Positions 11,090 to 19,374 of a stretch of DNA of 22,603 nt are shown in pieces. Source of the DNA: Rhizophagus sp. LPA8_4_AMF (Eukaryota > Glomeromycota > Glomeromycetes > Glomerales > Glomeraceae); contig JADRCO010001095.1 of the NCBI GenBank assembly GCA_021464525.1, forward strand, positions 1 to 22,603, read 5' to 3'. The position numbers and the translations under genes were made by a program. Under the pieces are notes generated by a model. The model was not told where the DNA came from. It did not search any database and saw only the letters and a list, made by a program, of their open reading frames with translations. Position 1 is the stretch's first letter; each line of letters begins with the position of its first letter.

Positions 11090-11901
11090 ATTAGAATAAT
11101 TTTACAACGGAATGTAATTCATATATTAAGCTTTGTCACATCGGACGTTATGTTTTGAATTGTATATGCTGTATGTATTTGCTGCGTAAAAAATATAAAT
11201 CATGTACGTCTTTATTTTGACCGTAGGTCTCAAAAAGATAAAATTGAAAAGGTTTTTTTCAGACTTAATTTTTGCCATGTGATTTTTTTTTCTGACTCGC
11301 ATTATTTTTTTTCGACCTGATTTGCATTTATTTTTGCATGTCATGTTGAGGTATATCATAAATGGTTACGGTATGATCTCATCATTTAGGTACGGTACGT
11401 TCAAATTTATACAGGTACGAATATTTTTTTCTGATCATACCATACCTATAACCCTGTATGTATATATACTGTATATACTATCAATATTGTAGGTACCATC
11501 CTATTTATTTAAAAAACGCACCTGCAACTTTAGTAAATAAGATCATACTGCGCAACTTCAGTTATACAGTATAAATCGTAATATACATTTTTATACTGTA
11601 AAAGACTTAAATATTTACTAGACTTAAATTTTTTTTATTTTTATTATTTTTTAATTTGTGCATATCTTACATTTATTATTCAATAATGCTTAAAATTAAA
11701 ATTATTCACAATTAATTGTATTTATCTTATATATCAATATGCAAATATTTACTATCTAGAAAATGAATTAATTATACTGTACATGCTAAAAAAAATATAT
11801 CTAAGCAGAAATGAATTAACCATACTGTACATATTAAAAAATAAATATAAGCAAATAAGCAAATATATTTTTAAAAATTATTTCTCCATCACTTATTATT
11901 A
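11090..11901. other. AT-rich intergenic region with inverted repeat
   Basis: No coding frame is convincing on either strand; a 77-codon minus-strand frame at 11359-11126 is Lys/Asn-rich reading of A/T runs. 11364-11378 (GGTTACGGTATGATC) pairs with 11433-11453 (GATCATACCATACC...AACC) apart from a six-base gap, giving an inverted repeat of about 90 bp. The stretch 11455-11590 has TGTATATATACTGTATATAC and several TACAGTATA words. Confidence 0.5.
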
Positions 11902-13146
11902 TTACTCATCTCCATTTCCATTTTTTTTTATTTGTAGTTCTTTGTATTTTAAATCAATTTCGTATTGTTTGAGCTTTAGCTTTCTTTCTTCTAGTGTGAC
12001 CTTTCGGTCTTCAATTTCGATCACACTAATTTCTGTTAGATTATCATCTTTTTTGTCATCAATAATATTAAATTGTCTTATTTTTTTTGAAATGCAGGCC
12101 TTTTCTTTATTAAGGGATTTTTTTTGATCTTTTGGATGATTTTTCAACTAAAAATTGATTTATTATTAAGATTAGTATAATAATTAATAAATATGCATTT
12201 AATTTATAATTTGTACCTATTTTTTGATTTGCTTGAACTTTTTTTTCATAATCACTTTTAACATTGCTTGACATGTTTGTTTATGTATTTGGATTCTTAA
12301 TAAATACTTTCATCATGTTTCCATCTCCTAAAATGCAAATATTTAAAGTTATTACTATTTTAATTATAATATTACTAATATATTGTAGACCTGCTGTTTT
12401 AATTTCAATGACTTTCCTGTTTGATTAATCATTGCATGTATATTTTCTGCAACGTTTGTATCAAATGGTATTGTCATCCAAAATTCATATGACATTAAGG
12501 AATGACTGGTGTTAAAGAGCCAATACTCATGGTATTTGATAAAAAGCTAGGCAATCTAAAAAAAAATTTGTAATTTAAAAATCAATTAATATACATTAAA
12601 TAAACTAAATTATATATAGTATACTTACTTTCTATACCATCTTCATTACACATTTTATTTTGTTTAAAAATTTGTTAAACTTCTTCTTTTGTATTTACTT
12701 TAAGAATTTCAAGTATATTACGCTTAGTATCCATGCAGTAAGGATAGTAATCAACATTTCTACACAGAGGAAATTATTAATAATTTACATTTTTAATATT
12801 TAATTAGAAAAATATAAAAATTCATCCAATTTTTCACATGGTACACATGTGAATTCCTTTATCTGAAGTTACTAGATATTTAATTAGAACTAAAGTGTGT
12901 CTAACATCTTTGATTAAAGTATCTTTTATGAATACAGCTACTTTAGATTCTTCATTATCTTGATTTATTTCTCCAGTATCTGTTGCCTAAATAAGAAAAA
13001 ATTTTGTTATTATAAAAAAATCATAAATTTTTGGCAAATAAAATTCACTCCACATTTTTTTTTACTTTTCTACTTATAAAAGGATCATATTCTAATGGTT
13101 TATCAAATTCTTCTAAATCAATAATATATTCAGATAATGTAGACAT
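11902..13146 (-). pseudogene. Six-exon minus-strand pseudogene, MULE-like transposase-related?
   Basis: On the minus strand, exon 1 (13146-13066) encodes MSTLSEYIIDLEEFDKP... and ends at a GTAAAA donor. Exon 2 (12986-12847) encodes ESKVAVFIKDTLIKDVRHTL and leaves through GTGTAC. Exon 3 (12759-12629) has NVDYYPYCMDTKRNILEI, an in-frame TAA at 12677 and a GTAAGT donor. Exon 4 (12555-12391) has IKYHEYWLFNTSHSLMSYEF and DTNVAENIHAMINQTGKSL, with one extra T in a run near 12548. Exon 5 (12327-12217) has NMMKVFIKNPNT, TAA at 12283, then SSNVKSDYEKKVQ. Exon 6 (12147-11902) is a charged coiled coil (KVTLEERKLKLKQYEIDL) after an extra A near 12118. The TN-AE--HA-IN-TGKSL pattern recalls fungal MULE-like proteins; that is a weak inference. 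Splice phases agree except at exon 4/5. Confidence 0.7.
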
Positions 13147-13227
13147 AATTATATATTTTATTGTTATAGTAAAGAAAAATTAATAAAGAAGAGAGAAAAA
13201 ATTTTTTCTATCAACAAACTCATTATA

Positions 13228-13615
13228 TGGGGACCGGTCTAACAAAAACTGGGGTTCAGTAAATCACGTGATTTTGAGAAAATCGCACTTTAATATTATT
13301 GGTTAATATAATATATTATAATTTATTCTGTAATTTTTAAAGAATTTTAAAATCAGTTTTTGCAAATTAAAGTAAAATTTTGCAAGGAATTCATCAAAAA
13401 TATTAGTTTTTTTCCAAAACATTTATATTATTTGTTAAATGCAATAATAAAAAAGTACAAAATTTGCAAATTCTTAAATAAAAATTTTTTTTACTAATGT
13501 ATTATAAATAAAAATTTTTTTTTTCTGAAAGATTGAATAGAGTAATATATAATTAAAATAAAATCTCAAAAAAAAATTTTTGGCTAAGCCTCTGGTTTTG
13601 CTAGACCAGTCCCCA
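13228..13615. mobile_element. 388-bp MITE with TGGGGAC ends
   Basis: The left end reads TGGGGACCGGTCTAACAAAA and the reverse-complemented right end TGGGGACTGGTCTAGCAAAA. The arms match at about 25 of 32 positions. TA (or TATA) flanks both sides (13226-13227 and 13616-13617). The interior is AT-rich without coding frames; the minus-strand frame 13677-13474 merely runs across the right end. The terminal sequence differs from the 2920 MITE, so this is another family, again with a TA target duplication. Confidence 0.82.
13261..13274. repeat. Perfect 14-bp CACGTG palindrome
   Basis: AAATCACGTGATTT is a perfect palindrome around an E-box-like CACGTG, lying just inside the left arm of the 388-bp MITE. 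It could be a protein-binding site carried by the element; this is not shown by the sequence alone. Confidence 0.55.
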
Positions 13616-13727
13616 TATATAAAAAAATTTGGTATTTGCAAGTACGAATTGAGAATATGATCAAAAAAAAGTCTCAAACATACTTAAAAATATAAAATAA
13701 ATAATTACTATTAATTATTTGCTATAT

Positions 13728-13815
13728 CGGTATGATTTATCATACCTATATATAATTAATCGTACTTATAAATAATTGACCATACCTTACATTTCAAATA
13801 ATATCGTACTGTAAT
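13728..13815. repeat. GGTATGAT inverted words
   Basis: GGTATGATTTATCATACC is an inverted repeat, followed by ATCGTACTT, CCATACCTTAC and ATCGTACTG. The same words in the opposite sense (GGTATGATC, GATCATACCATACC, GGTACGAATATT) occur at 11364-11453, on the other side of the minus-strand pseudogene. They may be ends of one element or two members of a small repeat family. Confidence 0.4.
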
Positions 13816-13970
13816 TAAATATTATAATATACTTATTATATTAGGGTAGTAGATAGACTAATAAAATAAAATATATGTATAATTCCAGATGAATTTCACT
13901 ATTACAGATTTTTTTGATCATTGTATTAAAGTATATTACGAATAGACTTTTAAATAGATTTTTATATAAT

Positions 13971-14272
13971 ATTTTCTATTAAAATAGATCAGATTTTTAA
14001 ACTTTCATAATTCTGAACTCTTCTTATTATTTACATTATAAATATTGTGAAAACATTTTAAAAGACCAACTTTTTACATAATATCTTTCTTTTTTGTTGT
14101 AAATAAAATATTTCATTTTAAATAATATTTTCTATTAAAATAGATCACATTTTCAAACTTCCATAATTCTGAACTTTCCTTATTATTTATATTATAAATA
14201 TTGTGAAAACATTTCAAAAGACCAATTCTTTTACATAATATCTTTGTAAATAAAATATTTCATTTTAAACAA
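13971..14272 (+). repeat. 156-bp tandem duplication (two copies)
   Basis: ATTTTCTATTAAAATAGATC begins at 13971 and again at 14127. The following sequence (ACTTCCATAATTCTGAACT-like, then AATATTGTGAAAACATTT, AAAAGACCAA, ACATAATATCTTT, AAATAAAATATTTCATTTTA) occurs in both. The second copy lacks about 10 bp (TCTTTTTTGTTG) and differs otherwise mainly by C/T and A/G changes. No gene lies in it. Confidence 0.88.
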
Positions 14273-14458
14273 TCTTTTTGCTACTTTAAGATGCTTCTTA
14301 ACAATAAAAAAAACTTTTTTTCAGTTTTTTTCAAAAAAAGAAGGTATTCTGTTATTTTTTAAATTATTATGCATTCTTTTAATCTTTTAATATTGCATTA
14401 AAACTAAACAATATATAAGTTATCAAATTTTTAAGTTTTCAGATACTTTAATGGGAAT

Positions 14459-15109
14459 ATGTCTCCTATTTCAAAGCAAGCACGTCATTTAAAAAAGGCA
14501 CGTGAAATACAGGTTCAAAAGTTAAAAAAAAAGAAAATGCCAAAAAAGTAAATTTAATGATATTATAGATGGAACAGATAAATCAGAAATTAATATAACA
14601 AAAGAGTGTTATGCTCTTTATGCAACAATTGACCAATTATTAGAAATTGAGATCAAACCATCTCAGCATCTTTTAGATAAATGCACTACCTAAAAGACTC
14701 TCAAAAGGGATGAATATTGTCACTATATTTACAAGATAAAGCATTAATATTTATTGAAGATTCACTTTACAAATCAGTTAAATTATCAAAAGTAATTAGT
14801 GAAAATTTACATCAATTAAAAAAAATTAACAAAATTTATATCAAAAAGTTTAAAAATTAGATCATTAAAATAGGAAACTAATCTATAAAACACAATCATT
14901 AGGATCAACAACACACCATTTACAGGACCAAAAAATGCATCAGATTTCTAAAGTTCATTCACTTGTTCAAAATCTATATCTATTACTTCTGATGCATTTA
15001 AAAAGCATATTAAACTGTTATTTAAAGAAATAAGCAACATTATATACCAGATACAGTCTGGTTGGCTATACAAATGGCACAAGTTAGACAGATTTCTATG
15101 CATTCAGCT
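14459..15109 (+). pseudogene. 5' part of a transposase-like gene, interrupted by insertion
   Basis: From ATG at 14459 the frame reads MSPISKQARHLKKAREIQVQ, slips in an A-run near 14541, and continues as FNDIIDGTDKSEINITKECY and LLEIEIKPSQHLLDK up to a TAA at 14691. Other frames then give IFIEDSLYKSVKLSKVISEN, SDAFKKHIKLLFKE and finally IPDTVWLAIQMAQVRQISM, ending at codon GCT (15107-15109). The same protein resumes at 19383. From memory this resembles a multicopy Rhizophagus transposase-like family; that assignment is inference. At least three frameshifts and one CAA-to-TAA-type stop show it was decaying, either before or after the insertion. Confidence 0.75.
15102..15109 (+). repeat. Left target-site duplication (ATTCAGCT)
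   Basis: ATTCAGCT falls inside codons CAT-TCA-GCT of the interrupted gene and is repeated perfectly at 19375-19382. The preceding base is C on the left and T on the right, so the duplication is 8 bp as seen; a 9-bp duplication with one C-to-T change would not align the terminal repeats as well. Confidence 0.88.
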
Positions 15110-15339
15110 AAGACCTTGAATAATATATAAATATGTTAGTTATGAGTTTACTTAACCAATATATAAAATTTTTCCTTATCTCAGATTTTTATTTGCTTAT
15201 TTAAAAGCTTAATTCTAAAAATGCCAGATTTGTATTTGCGTAGTAAAATACAAAATTAATTAAACTCAGTAGTAAATTTGCATAGTAAAAGCCTAATTTG
15301 AAATATATATAATATATATATTATTTTTAAATACATAAA

Positions 15340-15625
15340 ATTTTATTATACAAATACGTAAAATTCAATAAATTTAGAAATAATTTATTATACAAACATG
15401 TAAAATTTTATTGTATAGACACGTAAAATTTAATAAATCTAAAAATAATTTATTATATAAACACAAAATTTTACTACACAGACACATAAATTTTACTACA
15501 CAAACACAAAATTTAATAAAACGAATCTAAAAATAATTTATTATACAAATACATAAAATCAATAAAATCTAAAATAATCTGTTATACAAACACGTAAAAT
15601 TTTATTACATGGACATGTAAAATAA
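15340..15625 (+). repeat. Tandem repeats TTATACAAACACGTAAAATT
   Basis: The phrase TTATTATACAAA(C/T)A(C/T)(G/A)TAAAATT...AATAAATCTAAAAATAATTTA recurs about five times at irregular spacing of 40-90 bp inside the left third of the 15110 element. Copies differ largely by C/T changes at the ACACGTAAAA core (ACACG, ATACG, ACATG, ATACA). Confidence 0.7.
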
Positions 15626-15639
15626 AAAACCCCTTTTTT

Positions 15640-15945
15640 ATATGAACAGGACTGTGTAACTTTAAAAATTATAAAATAAACCAAAATTCAAAAAGGTGGG
15701 TGGTTGAAAGAGAAACATGGGAAATATTAAAATTTTTTTATTTTTTGAAGAAAAGTTAGTTTTAGAATATAATTTCTGGAATAAATGATTAATTTTGCAT
15801 TATTTTACTTAGTAATTTTTTTACATTTTTTTTTTATTATATTTATATAAGTCACAAAAGAAATTGCTTAGCAGGATAAATTTTTGTTTAGTCAGATAAA
15901 AATTTGCATAACAGACATGAAAATAATTTGCTTATTGACCTTACA
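15640..15945. other. Unstructured AT-rich part of the 15110 element
   Basis: Between the ACACG array and the segment shared with copy A there is AT-rich sequence with long T-runs and a GTGGGTGGTTG patch near 15696. No coding frame, hairpin or recognisable repeat was found. Confidence 0.5.
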
Positions 15946-17965
15946 TCAGAAAGTTTTGGGCGAGCATATAATGTGTTGAACAACGCCATGTGTTGTTCAA
16001 TGCTACAAAGTGTTGAGCAACAAACCCTTTGTCAACTGACGCCATTTAATAATGCGTAAACTAACACAAATTTAAGCGTAGAGCAACACATACAGTAAAA
16101 TAATAGCATTGAAAAATGCGTATAACAATGTTAATTTAGTTAACAAACACATATATTTTTAGTTGAAAAATGCGCAAAACAACATTAGTTTAGTTTATAA
16201 ATGCATATACTTTAATTGAAAAACATATTATAACAGATAATAATTTATATTTACTAATTAGTATAACAATGCATTATTAGTGTATTATATCTATATTACA
16301 AATTATATTATTGAACTAATCCAATTCTAATCTAAATTCACGTAATAAAATGAAGTTCCATACTTCAGTAAACGTTCATTAAAAAACAGACTTTTTGGTT
16401 TCAAATAATGTCTAAAAAAAGAAATGTTTACTAACGTTTCAATAAAATAAAAAAAATCTTTTTTTTTAAAATAAACCAACCAAAATTCTGCATTCAAAGC
16501 CAAAAAAGTGTCTAAAAAAATAAAAAAAACTGAAACATTAGTTAACGTTTCGATGATAACATAAATGAATACATGTTTTTTTTAAAAAAAATATACCAAA
16601 AATCTGCTTGCACAAACAAGCACACACCAAACAGTTGTTTTTCAAAAAACTGCCCAAGGGTCTTTTCAAGAAGCCATCATTATAAAATAAAGAAAAAGAA
16701 ACGTTAATTACATTTTCTAAAAGTGAAAAAATAAGAAAAAAGAATGAACTTACTATAGTTCGTTAATTTAAAATCCTGTTTGTTTAGCTTTATCTCATCC
16801 AGGTTTCTTAAAAAAAAAGAACAAACTTACTAAAGTTCGTTCATTTAAAGTCCTGGTGTTCGGTTTTATCTATTCATTTAAACTTGGAAAAAAGAAAAAA
16901 ATGAAACATTAATAAACGTTTTAATAATAAGATAGTTTTTTTTAAAAAAAAAATATACTGAATTCTTGCATTTCAAGCCAAAAAACTGCCTAAATAAAGG
17001 AAACTGAAACGTTAGTTAACATTTCAATAAAAAAAATATATATAAGGTATATATATTTCTAAATAAACATATCTAGATTCCACAAATCCACCTAAAATAA
17101 AGGGAAAAAATGAAACATTAGTAAACATTTCAATAAAATAAAAAATATATATATTTTATACCATCTAAAAAAAACAAGAAAAAGAAACGTTAGTAAACGT
17201 TTTGATAAAATAAGTAAACCTATACTTTTTTAAAGAAACGCACTAATTTTCTGTGTTTCACGTCAAATAAGTGCCTAAAAAATAAAAATAAAAAACTGGC
17301 CAAATCCCACGTCCAGAGAGCCAAAGATAACTTAAAAAAGAAAATACGAAACATTAGTACAGTATACATTTTGTAAAAATAAAAAAATATTAAATTTTTC
17401 CTAAAAACACACTGAATTCCCGAGTCTCAAGCCGAAAAAGTGCCTAAAAAAATAAAATAAAATAATGAAATGTTAGTAAACATTTTGTTAAAATAAAAAA
17501 ACACTTATTATTATACCAAAATCCACGTCCAAAGAGCTATAGAAATACCTAAAAAAAGAAGAAATTAAAACGTTAGTAACCGTTTTAATAATATAAAAAA
17601 CACTCTTTTTTAAAAAACTAACTGAAATTCTGTGTCAAAAGACCCAAAGAAATATCTAAAAAAAGAAAGAAACGAAATGTTAGTATACGTTTCGTAAAAA
17701 TAAAAAAAATAAAACATTTCTTTGAAAATATACCGAATTCTGCGTCCAAAGAGTCATATAGAAACACCTAAAGAAAGAAAGAAAGAAAGAAACGTCAATA
17801 AACGTTTCGATAAATTATAAAAAAAACTTTTTTAAATGACCAACCTAAATAGACGTCTAGAGCCGAAGAGATACCTAAAAAAAAGAAATATCAAAAGTTA
17901 GTAAACATTTCGATAATACTATAAAAACACTTTTTTTTTAAAAAAACCAACTGAAATGGACGTCC
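15946..17965 (+). repeat. Copy B of the ~2-kb direct duplication
   Basis: This segment matches 392-2265 in order and orientation and lies wholly inside the 15110-19374 element. It carries about 30-40 extra bases near 16010-16045 and about one extra repeat unit near 17025-17135 relative to copy A. Beyond 17965, array units continue (cores near 18130, 18258, 18420, 18527 and 18640) without a counterpart of the same order at 2266. Confidence 0.85.
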
Positions 17966-18662
17966 AGAGCCAAAAAAGAGCCTAAAAAAAGGAAAAATGA
18001 AATATTAGTATATGTTTCGTTAAAATAAAAGTAAGGATTTTTTTAAAAAAAGAACTAAATCCTGCAGTTAATATTCACCCAAAAACACGTCCTTAGAACC
18101 GTAGAAGTTACCTAAAAAAAAAGAAAAAAACTCCTGAAACATTAGTAAACATTTCAATATAAGTATAAGATGGATATTTTTTTTTCAAATTAACACACCA
18201 AGGATCCACGTCTAGAGAGCCAAAAAACACTAACTTAAAAAAAAGAAAAATAGAAACATAAGTAGACATTTTGATAAATTAAAAAATACACTTAAAAAAA
18301 CTCAAAATCCTGTGAAAACAAATAAAAAGAAATTTTTTTAAAAACAGCGAACCAAAATGTTGCATGTTTAAACTCCAAAGAGATCTGAAGATAACCACCT
18401 AAAAAAAATAAAAAATCAAAACGTTAATAAACATTTTGATAAATTATAAAAAAAACTAAAAAAATAACTAACTGAAACACGTCCAAAGAGATCTGAAGAG
18501 ATACCTAAAAAAAAGAAAAAATAAACTGTTAGAGATTGTTCGTTAAAATAAAAATGATTAAAGAAAAAAAAAGAATAACTTACTAATGTTGATTAGAGAA
18601 ACTGAAAGAAATAGCCTAAAAGAAAAGAAAAAAAAATTGAAATATTCGAAAATGTTTCGTTA

Positions 18663-18757
18663 AAGAAGGAAAATAAGGGAGAAGAGGAAAAGAACGAGAG
18701 GGAGAAAAGTGGAAAATTGAGAGAAGGTGGAAGGGAAAGAATAGGAGAAGATGAAAG
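18663..18757 (+). repeat. Polypurine tract
   Basis: About 95 bases are almost entirely A and G (for example GGGAGAAGAGGAAAAGAACG), with only scattered T and one C. It directly follows the last array unit of the element. Such tracts can adopt unusual structures, but no function is shown here. Confidence 0.75.
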
Positions 18758-18803
18758 TTTAGTTAAAATACTTTCCCTTCCTAAAAAAATTAAAGATTAT
18801 CAA

Positions 18804-18850
18804 ACCGCATCTGAAGCTGCGGTAATTATTAATTTAATATCATGTGATAC
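18804..18850. repeat. Two short hairpins including CACGTG
   Basis: ACCGCA TCTGAAGC TGCGGT (18804-18823) is a 6-bp perfect stem. A few bases on, ATCATGTG-ATA-CACGTGAT is an 8-bp stem with one mismatch. They lie between the polypurine tract and TATAAATAGGGG, a TATA-box-like word at about 18868. This could be a promoter remnant, but no reading frame follows. Confidence 0.45.
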
Positions 18851-18965
18851 ACGTGATATGTAAAATTATATAAATAGGGGACTTTTCCCTGAAAATTTTT
18901 TTATTTTAATTTTTTTAATAAATGTATATATATGTTTATATATACATATATATATCTATTTACTA

Positions 18966-19085
18966 TACTTTATGAAAAGCCTTCCTCTGTAAACAGGTAG
19001 AAGCCATAAAGTACCTATAGGGGAAGAGCCATTGCTGCTCCCTCTGCTTGTTTATAGTGACAAAAAGAGGAAGTATCAGTAGTAA
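18966..19085. other. GC-richer hairpin block inside the element
   Basis: TACTTTATG (18966-18974) pairs perfectly with CATAAAGTA (19005-19013); inner bases GCCTTCCTC...GGTAGAAGC pair imperfectly. The next 70 bases (GGGGAAGAGCC, GCTGCTCCCTCTGC, AAAAGAGGAAG) contain complementary pur/pyr pieces that could extend the fold. It is the only moderately GC-rich patch in this part. A structured RNA is possible but I recognise no known class. Confidence 0.4.
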
Positions 19086-19111
19086 GGTTTAGTAATTATA
19101 AAAATAAATAC

Positions 19112-19290
19112 TAGTGTTGTACAATGCGTTAATATATGGTGTTGAATAACAGTGTATAATGTGTTGAACTATACATTAGAGTTGAATAACGTGTATATTA
19201 ACATCATATGTTGGTATACTCTAGTATACAGGTGTTGATTAATATTATACACCATGTTGAATAACTAGTTAGTGTTGACAACGCATATAC
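19112..19290. repeat. GTGTTG(A/T)A(C/T)AA-rich subterminal segment
   Basis: GTGTTGTACAATGCG, GTGTTGAATAAC, GTGTTGAACTA, GTTGAATAACG, GTGTTGATTAA and GTGTTGACAACG follow one another at 15-40 bp spacing. The same kind of word (GTGTTGAACAAC) clusters at the left side at 15970-16090 and in copy A at 420-500. Repeated short subterminal motifs are typical transposase-binding arrangements; that role is inferred. Confidence 0.6.
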
Positions 19291-19306
19291 TGGTGTGAAT
19301 CAACCC

Positions 19307-19337
19307 TTTTAAAATTTACTAGTAGTAAATTTTAAAA
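19307..19337. repeat. 31-bp near-perfect palindrome
   Basis: TTTTAAAATTTACTA (19307-19321) and TAGTAAATTTTAAAA (19323-19337) are perfect reverse complements around a single G. It lies 37 bp inside the right end of the 15110-19374 element. No equivalent was noticed next to the left end. Confidence 0.85.
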
Positions 19338-19374
19338 TTTTCAATTGACATATATATATATTGTTCAGGGTCCT

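Larger units (their letters stand above)
15110..19374. mobile_element. 4,265-bp non-coding TIR element with 8-bp target duplication
   Basis: The element starts AAGACCTTGAATAATATATA at 15110. Its right end, reverse-complemented, starts AGGACCCTGAACAATATATA. The arms agree at 22 of 26 positions, and three of the four differences are transitions. ATTCAGCT flanks it at 15102-15109 and 19375-19382. Deleting the element with one duplicate joins HSA to ANCIKLVYEF in frame. No transposase or other coding frame is present. The interior holds, in order, an ACACGTAAAATTTTATTA-type array, a GTGTTGAACAAC segment, a long AACGTT-core array shared with 392-2265, a polypurine tract, hairpins, a second GTGTTG-rich segment and a 31-bp palindrome. 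An 8-bp duplication fits hAT-type elements, but the terminal sequence is not a textbook hAT end, so the superfamily is left open. Confidence 0.88.

Noticed and set aside
11783..12127. 114-codon plus-strand ORF rich in Phe, Ser and Ile
   Set aside because: It is the antisense shadow of the charged coiled-coil last exon (12147-11902) of the minus-strand gene.
12834..12836. In-frame TGA and mutated AT donor in exon 2 of the minus-strand gene
   Set aside because: Using the upstream GTGTAC donor (exon end 12847) keeps phase with the next exon and avoids both defects, so the canonical model was preferred.
840..18660. CRISPR array
   Set aside because: Repeats are long, degenerate and AT-rich with non-unique spacers, in a spliced eukaryotic context and without cas genes.
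15110..19374. LTR retrotransposon
   Set aside because: Ends are inverted rather than direct repeats, the target duplication is 8 bp, and no gag/pol-like frame, primer-binding site or matching LTR pair is visible; the polypurine tract is internal.
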